9,770 nucleotides of DNA, taken from NCBI GenBank assembly GCA_903873565.1, contig CAIQOY010000141.1, positions 1 through 9,770 on the forward strand, given 5' to 3'. A model generated the notes under the pieces. The model ran no database searches. It saw only the letters and a program-made list of their open reading frames with translations, and was not told where the DNA came from. Shown in pieces: positions 6,178-9,770 of the stretch. Positions within the stretch are counted from its first letter, which is position 1, and every line of letters begins with the position of its first letter. Source of the DNA: an uncultured Actinomycetes bacterium. Lineage in GTDB: Bacteria; Actinomycetota; Thermoleophilia; Gaiellales; F1-60-MAGs149. The position numbers were made by a program, and so were the translations under genes.

Positions 6178-8630
6178 GCCAGCACCCGCTTTCGCTCGGG
6201 GTCGTGGAAGGCGCCCAGGCGCGCCTCGATCGGATGGCGCTCGCCGTTCACCTCGACGGCGCAGTCGCCGGCGGCGAGCCAGTCGGCGCTGACGCCGTCC
6301 CCGTTGCGCGCGTAGCCGAGGGCCACGGCGCCGCCGACGGCGTGGCCGTAGGCCGCGCTGGTCGTGTAGCCGAGCGGCAGGCCGTCGCGCCAGAGCCGCT
6401 CGCCGCCCCACAGGACCACGTCGGGGTCGAGGGCGCGGAAGCCCACGCAGCGCTTGGGCAGATCGTCGGCGCGGAGGGCGCGCTGCTCGAGCAGGGCGTC
6501 GCGCCCGACGAACCCGCCGGGCTTGTCCCAGGCGACGGCGAAGCCGAGGCCGGCCTCGAGCGGCGTCTCGTCGGGCGACAGCTCGTGGCCCCAGGCGCGG
6601 TAGCCCTTCTCGAGGCGCAGCGAGTTGATCGCGTAGTGGCCGGCGAGGAGGCCGTCGTGGGCGGGCAGCGCGGCGATCAGCGCCTCGAGGACGGCCGGGG
6701 CGTCGGCGGCGGGCACGTGCAGCTCCCAGCCGAGCTCGCCGACGAAGGTGACGCGCGCGGCGTGGGCCGGGCGGCCGGCCACGTGCACGGCGCGGACCGC
6801 CCCGAACGGGAAGGCGTCGTTACCGAGGTCGACGTCGACGAGCGGCTGGAGCAGGTCGCGGCTGCGGGGCCCCATCACGCTCAGCACGGCGGTCTCGGCG
6901 GTGACGTCGGCGACCGCGCAGTCCGCGCCGGCGGCCGCGCGGCGCACGTGCCAGAGGTCGCGGATCCGCTGGGCCGTGCCCGTCACGAGCCGGAAGGAGG
7001 CCTCGTCGAGGCGCAGGACGGTGAGGTCGCTCCGGAAGCGGCCGCGGTCGTCGAGCATCGCGGTGTAGACCAGCTCGCCCGGCGCGACGTCGACGTCGTT
7101 GGCGCAGAGGCGGCCGAGCACGGCCGCCGCGTCCGGCCCCTCGACCGCGACCTTGCCGAAGCCCGACTGGTCGAAGACGGCGACGGCCTCGCGGCAGGCG
7201 AGGTGCTCGGCGCGGTGGCGGTCCCACCACGACTGGCGGCCGAACGAGTAGCGAATCTCGGGCGCCGTGCCGGGCTCGCCGAAGACGTTGGGGCGCTCGA
7301 AGCCGGCCTTCTCCCCGAACCAGGCGCCCTGCCCCGCCACCACGTCGTGCACCGGCGAGGTCCGCAGCGGGCGGCCCGTGACGAGCTCGCGATTGGGGTA
7401 GGCCATCAGGTAGTGCGTGCCGAGCGCCTCGGTGACGCGGGTGCGCAGGTAGGCGAGGTCGTCCTGCTCGGGCGCGAAGCGGGCCGGGTCGACCATGCTC
7501 AGGTCGTACGGCTGGTGGCCGTCGAGGAGCCAGGCGGCGAGCGCCTCCCCCACGCCCCCGCCGTAGGCGAGCCCGGCCGAGTTCATGCCGGCGGCGATCC
7601 ACACGCCGGGCACCTCGGGCGCGGGCCCGAGCATGAAGTTGGAGTCGGGCGTGAACGACTCGGGCCCGTTGACGAAGCGCTCGAAGCCGACCTCGCCGAG
7701 GACGGGCAGCCGCCGCAGGCCCTCCTCGAGCGGCGGCTCGAAGTGCTCCCAGTCGGGCTCGAGCAGCTGGAAGCTGAAGGGGTGCGGGACCGGGTCGACG
7801 AGCCACGCCTTGGTCACGGCCTGGAAGGCGCCGAGGCGGATCTTGTCGTGGACGGTCAGGTAGTACGTGCAGCCGTCGGCGTCGCGGGTGCACGGGTACA
7901 TGTCGATGTCGCCGGGGATCGGGTTGGAGTCGACGTAGTGGTGCTCGACCGGCGCGAGCGGCACGTGGATGCCGTGCGCGCCCGCGAGGTCGCGCGTCCA
8001 CATGCCGCAGGCGAGCACGACCTCCTCGGCCTCGACGACGTCGCCGGACTCGAGCAGGACGCCGGTCGCCCGGCCGTCCTCGACCCGCAGCGCCTGGACG
8101 CGCGCATCCGGGCAGACCGTCGCCCCGTGCAGCTCGGCGCCACGGGCGAGCGCCCGCGCGAGCCCCGCGGGCTCGACCTTGCCGTCGTCCGGGATGTGCA
8201 GCCCGCCGACGAGGCCGTCGGGGCTCTGCAGCGGGAAGAGCTCCGCGGCGCGCTGGGCCGAGACGATCTCGACGTCGATCCCGAGGTGCTCCGCCATCGA
8301 GCCGGTTCGGCGGTACTGGTACATCCGCTCCTCGTCGCGCGCGACGTAGAGGGTGCCGCACTGACGCCAGTCCACGTGCTCCCCCGTCTCGGCCTCGAGG
8401 CCGGCGTAGAGCCGGGCCGAGGCGTGACACATGCGGGCCAGGGTGCTCGAGGTGCGCAGCCGGCCGACCATCCCGGCGGCGTGCCAGGTGGTGCCGCCGC
8501 CGACCGCGGTCTGCTCGAGGACGACGACGTCGCGCTCCCCGGCCTTCGCGAGGTGGTACGCGATCGAGCAGCCGATCACCCCGCCGCCGACGATGGCGAT
8601 GCGGGCGCGGCCCGGTACACTCCCGCTCAT
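6174..8630 (-). CDS. FAD-dependent dehydrogenase-GcvT fusion, dimethylglycine dehydrogenase-like, 818 aa
   Basis: This is the first gene of the operon and a paralogue of the next one, of similar length and domain order. The FAD Rossmann motif is IAIVGGGVIGCSIAYHLAK (11-29). TTWHAAGM (47-54) is very close to the covalent-flavin motif of mitochondrial dimethylglycine dehydrogenase, with His50 as the attachment residue. APVEHHYV (226-233), SFTPDSNFMLGPAPEVPGVW (325-344), FGEKAGFERPNVF (438-450) and NSLRLEKGYRAWGHEL (669-684) all follow that family. The GcvT part starts near 465; YTAMLDDRGRFRSDLTV (522-538) carries Asp535, the likely folate-side acid. Dimethylglycine or sarcosine is the most likely substrate, by homology only. 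ATG 8630 has a ribosome site AGGTG five bases upstream. Earlier in-frame starts up to 8654 lack one and would overlap operator 8640-8649. Confidence 0.9.
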   Translation of the reverse strand: MSGSVPGRARIAIVGGGVIGCSIAYHLAKAGERDVVVLEQTAVGGGTTWHAAGMVGRLRTSSTLARMCHASARLYAGLEAETGEHVDWRQCGTLYVARDEERMYQYRRTGSMAEHLGIDVEIVSAQRAAELFPLQSPDGLVGGLHIPDDGKVEPAGLARALARGAELHGATVCPDARVQALRVEDGRATGVLLESGDVVEAEEVVLACGMWTRDLAGAHGIHVPLAPVEHHYVDSNPIPGDIDMYPCTRDADGCTYYLTVHDKIRLGAFQAVTKAWLVDPVPHPFSFQLLEPDWEHFEPPLEEGLRRLPVLGEVGFERFVNGPESFTPDSNFMLGPAPEVPGVWIAAGMNSAGLAYGGGVGEALAAWLLDGHQPYDLSMVDPARFAPEQDDLAYLRTRVTEALGTHYLMAYPNRELVTGRPLRTSPVHDVVAGQGAWFGEKAGFERPNVFGEPGTAPEIRYSFGRQSWWDRHRAEHLACREAVAVFDQSGFGKVAVEGPDAAAVLGRLCANDVDVAPGELVYTAMLDDRGRFRSDLTVLRLDEASFRLVTGTAQRIRDLWHVRRAAAGADCAVADVTAETAVLSVMGPRSRDLLQPLVDVDLGNDAFPFGAVRAVHVAGRPAHAARVTFVGELGWELHVPAADAPAVLEALIAALPAHDGLLAGHYAINSLRLEKGYRAWGHELSPDETPLEAGLGFAVAWDKPGGFVGRDALLEQRALRADDLPKRCVGFRALDPDVVLWGGERLWRDGLPLGYTTSAAYGHAVGGAVALGYARNGDGVSADWLAAGDCAVEVNGERHPIEARLGAFHDPERKRVLA
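8616..8621 (+). promoter_or_regulatory. Candidate -10 (TACACT) for the GntR regulator
   Basis: It is the same TACACT hexamer as in front of the genes at 874 and 1430, here 7 bases before ATG 8629. Transcription from it would run through both operator sites towards the regulator gene. It lies inside the first codons of the divergent dehydrogenase gene, so the two transcripts would overlap at their 5' ends. Confidence 0.35.
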
Positions 8631-8679
8631 GCGCACACCTGTCTGGACATGCACAGGGGACGTTCCCAGACTTGTCTAG
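8629..8679 (+). CDS. Possible 16-codon leader ORF before the GntR gene
   Basis: ATG 8629 follows TACACT by 7 bases, so if that promoter is real this would be a leaderless upstream ORF. It encodes MRTPVWTCTGDVPRLV and stops at TAG 8677-8679, 37 bases before GTG 8717. Its codons (three ACA, plus CCT, AGA, CTT) are unlike the genes around it. The sequence is probably constrained as operator DNA rather than as protein. Any role would be in controlling regulator translation. Low support. Confidence 0.15.
   Translation: MRTPVWTCTGDVPRLV
8636..8640 (-). promoter_or_regulatory. Ribosome binding site (AGGTG) of the 818-aa dehydrogenase gene
   Basis: On the minus strand AGGTG lies 5 bases before ATG 8630, a normal Shine-Dalgarno spacing, and it decides that start. 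Its upstream end touches the operator at 8640-8649. Confidence 0.5.
8640..8649. promoter_or_regulatory. Operator O1, TGTCTGGACA, for the HutC-type regulator
   Basis: TGTC-TG-GACA is an inverted repeat with perfect 4-base arms. HutC-subfamily GntR proteins often bind palindromes with a GTCTAGAC-like core; the DasR site has this core. The site lies just upstream of the ribosome site of the dehydrogenase operon. The longer block 8637-8651 matches 8670-8684 at 12 of 15 positions. Confidence 0.55.
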
Positions 8680-8688
8680 TCATGTCAA
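8660..8688 (-). promoter_or_regulatory. Promoter of the dehydrogenase operon (TTGACA -35)
   Basis: The minus strand reads a perfect TTGACA (8688-8683), a 17-base spacer, then GAACGT (8665-8660), which is a poor -10 but is preceded by TG in the extended -10 position. A start near 8653 would give a leader of about 23 bases containing O1 and the ribosome site. O2 fills the spacer, so a bound regulator would exclude RNA polymerase. Confidence 0.5.
8673..8682. promoter_or_regulatory. Operator O2, TGTCTAGTCA, for the HutC-type regulator
   Basis: This is the second copy of the site, one base from a perfect TGTCTAGACA palindrome. It begins 33 bp from O1, about three helical turns, so both sites face the same side of the DNA. 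Its position between the -35 and -10 of the minus-strand promoter fits repression. Confidence 0.55.
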
Positions 8689-8716
8689 GAGCCCGGCCGA
8701 GCAGGCCGCCCAGCGC

Positions 8717-9472
8717 GTGGCGCGGGCCGCGGGCGACGCGCCCGCGCACGAGCGGCTGGCCTCCGCCCTGCGCGGGCTGATCGACGACGGGATCCTGCGC
8801 CCCGGCGACCCCCTCCCGGGCGACGCCGCGCTCGTCGCCGCCACCGGCCTCGCCCGCGGCACCGTGCGGCAGGCCGTCGCCGCGCTGCGCGCCGAGGGCC
8901 TCGTGCAGACCCGCCAGGGGGCCCGCACCACCGTCCTCGCCCGGCCGCGCCTGCAGCCCTTCTCCGAGCTCGTCTCGTTCACGGCCTGGGCCCGGCAGGC
9001 CGGCGCCGAGCCCGGCGCCCGCGTCGTCGAGCTCGTGCGCCGCCCGGCCGACCCGGCCACCGCCGAGCCCCTGCAGCTGGCGGACGGCGCCCTCGCCTGG
9101 ACCCTGACCCGCGTGCGCCTGCTCGACGGCGTGCCCGTCATGGTCGAGCGGGCCGCCTACCCCGAGCCGATCGGCGACCTCCTCGTCGGCGCCGACCTCG
9201 AGCACGGCAGCGTCTACGACACCCTCGCCGCCCGCGGCGTCGAGGTCGCCTCGGGCCACCACCGGATCAGCGCCGTCGGCGCCGACCCCGGGACGGCCGC
9301 GCTGCTCAACCTGCGCCCCGGGGAGCCGCTCCTGCGCCAGGCCCGCACCGTCTTCGGCCCCGACGGTGCCCCGCTCGAGCACTCGGTGGACGACTGGCGC
9401 GGCGACGCGATCGCCCTCGACGCCGTCAACTCGGCGCAGGGCAACCGGCTCGCGCGGCGCCCCCGCGGCTGA
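8717..9472 (+). CDS. GntR-family (HutC/UTRA-type) transcriptional regulator, 251 aa
   Basis: Residues 11-75 are a GntR winged helix-turn-helix: HERLASALRGLIDDGIL, RPGDPLPGDAAL, then ATGLARGTVRQAVAALRAEGLV as the recognition unit. Residues 80-240 are a UTRA ligand-binding domain of the HutC type (PFSELVSFTAWARQAG; LLDGVPVMVERAAYP; SVYDTLAARGVEVASGHHRI; PLLRQARTVFGPDGAPLEHS; DWRGD). The usual LPSE is LPGD, and the wing is GARTTV rather than GRGTFV. The length fits the subfamily. It is divergent from the two dehydrogenase genes with paired palindromes between, so it probably represses that operon and itself, released by an N-methylated amine or a product. The ligand is inferred from context only. 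GTG 8717 gives a normal GntR N-terminus. TTG 8672 (266 aa, with GGGGA upstream) is possible but would place O2 inside the coding region. Confidence 0.9.
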   Translation: MARAAGDAPAHERLASALRGLIDDGILRPGDPLPGDAALVAATGLARGTVRQAVAALRAEGLVQTRQGARTTVLARPRLQPFSELVSFTAWARQAGAEPGARVVELVRRPADPATAEPLQLADGALAWTLTRVRLLDGVPVMVERAAYPEPIGDLLVGADLEHGSVYDTLAARGVEVASGHHRISAVGADPGTAALLNLRPGEPLLRQARTVFGPDGAPLEHSVDDWRGDAIALDAVNSAQGNRLARRPRG

Positions 9473-9477
9473 GCCGC

Positions 9478-9507
9478 CGCGTCAGATGGGCGCGCGCGGC
9501 GCGTCAG
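9478..9507. repeat. Pair of CGCGTCAG direct repeats
   Basis: CGCGTCAG occurs at 9478-9485 and 9500-9507, 22 bp apart (about two helical turns), in the 60-bp gap between the regulator gene and the secreted-protein gene. They could be regulator half-sites. Eight-base GC-rich repeats also arise by chance, and no -10 box is obvious nearby. Confidence 0.25.
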
Positions 9508-9522
9508 CACGGGCAGACGACT

Positions 9523-9527
9523 GGAGA
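9523..9527 (+). promoter_or_regulatory. Ribosome binding site (GGAGA) of the proline-rich secreted protein gene
   Basis: GGAGA lies 5 bases before ATG 9533. It is the clearest plus-strand Shine-Dalgarno site in the window and contrasts with the leaderless-type starts on the left. Confidence 0.65.
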
Positions 9528-9532
9528 CCCCC

Positions 9533-9770
9533 ATGCGACTGACCCCGCTGATCACCGCCCTCGCCCTGACCCTCGCCCTCGCCGCCGTCCCGACGGCGCT
9601 GGCCGACCACGACCACGGCGGCGGGCGCCCCGACGATGCCCCGTCCGCCGGCCCGGAGCGCCCCGACCGTCCCGAGCGGCCCGCCCGCCCCGACGACGCG
9701 CCCTCCCTCGGCGAGGACCGCCCCGCCCCGCCGCCGGCCGCGGCGCCCGCGGCCCCGCCGGCCGCCCCCG
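9533..9770 (+). CDS. Secreted proline-rich protein, N-terminal part (runs off the right edge)
   Basis: ATG 9533 has a good ribosome site. Residues 1-24 form a signal peptide (MRLTPLITALALTLALAAVP then TALA), with cleavage likely before DHDHGGG. The visible mature part is low complexity: charged Pro/Arg/Asp/Glu sequence with RPDDAPS repeated at residues 32-38 and 52-58, followed by a run of Pro and Ala. This looks like an extended linker leading to a domain beyond the window. No family can be named. It follows the GntR gene by 60 bp on the same strand and might be co-transcribed, but it has no obvious functional tie to the dehydrogenases. Confidence 0.75.
   Translation, partial: MRLTPLITALALTLALAAVPTALADHDHGGGRPDDAPSAGPERPDRPERPARPDDAPSLGEDRPAPPPAAAPAAPPAAP

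Noticed and set aside
4474..6315. 613-codon open frame on the plus strand opposite the 804-aa dehydrogenase
   Set aside because: The antisense frame stays open only because the DNA is so GC-rich. Its product is Arg/Gly/Val/Asp/His-rich with no motif, while the minus frame has a full family signature.
8657..8667. GGGA-CGT-TCCC inverted repeat midway between O1 and O2 as a third operator
   Set aside because: It does not share the TGTC/GACA arms. The nearby CCAGAC (8666-8671) matches only half of O1. It may be chance or part of the -10 region.
8672..8716. TTG 8672 as the regulator start
   Set aside because: It would add 15 residues not typical of GntR proteins and put operator O2 inside the gene. 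It cannot be excluded, since GGGGA lies 11 bases upstream.
8631..8716. Glycine riboswitch or other structured leader upstream of the dehydrogenase operon
   Set aside because: The likely leader is only about 23 bases and shows no riboswitch-like conserved elements; control by the GntR operators is sufficient.
6204..8780. 858-codon open frame on the plus strand opposite the 818-aa dehydrogenase, running into the regulator region
   Set aside because: It has the same GC-driven antisense character, shows no domain, crosses the divergent promoter island and overlaps the GntR frame.

Overview
The window is very GC-rich, with almost every third codon position G or C and frequent GTG starts. Together with the TANNNT-N6-GTG leaderless starts, this points to a high-GC actinomycete. 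The secreted proteins, with Ala-rich signal peptides, VW-type beta-strand repeats and a basic tail, have the flavour of Thermoleophilia/Solirubrobacterales. That placement is an inference, because no rRNA or other marker gene is present. I see no mobile element, tRNA, rRNA or CRISPR array, and no gene-free stretch over 300 bases.

Left part (1-3759): the 3' end of a hydantoinase B-type gene is followed by a 17-base hairpin and two very small genes, a 31-aa single-helix membrane peptide and a 58-aa acidic protein, joined by a GTGA overlap. A pentapeptide-repeat protein on the minus strand converges on them, sharing a CTAG at the stops. It diverges from a 171-aa membrane-anchored or secreted protein across a 45-bp spacer. 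A DedA-family membrane protein and a 546-aa secreted repeat protein follow. Four genes in this part (874, 1430 and 2119 on plus; 828 on minus) carry a -10-like hexamer exactly 6 or 7 bases before a GTG, the geometry of leaderless transcription. I used it to choose the starts.

Right part (3763-9472): two large paralogous flavoenzymes lie in a minus-strand operon with a 4-base overlap. Each fuses an N-terminal FAD oxidoreductase to a C-terminal GcvT aminomethyltransferase-like module, the architecture of dimethylglycine/sarcosine dehydrogenases. Such enzymes oxidatively demethylate N-methylated amino acids and pass the one-carbon unit to tetrahydrofolate. Divergent to them is a GntR/HutC-type regulator with a UTRA ligand domain. 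The 86-bp spacer holds two TGTCTRGWCA sites 33 bp apart, overlapping a TTGACA promoter. Inferred logic: the regulator represses the operon, and probably itself, until an N-methylated or related compound arrives. The window ends inside a secreted proline-rich protein.

No clearly new system is evident. The points most worth checking are the self-contained regulator/operator/double-dehydrogenase cassette, the leaderless-start grammar, and the overlapping divergent promoters at 836-867.
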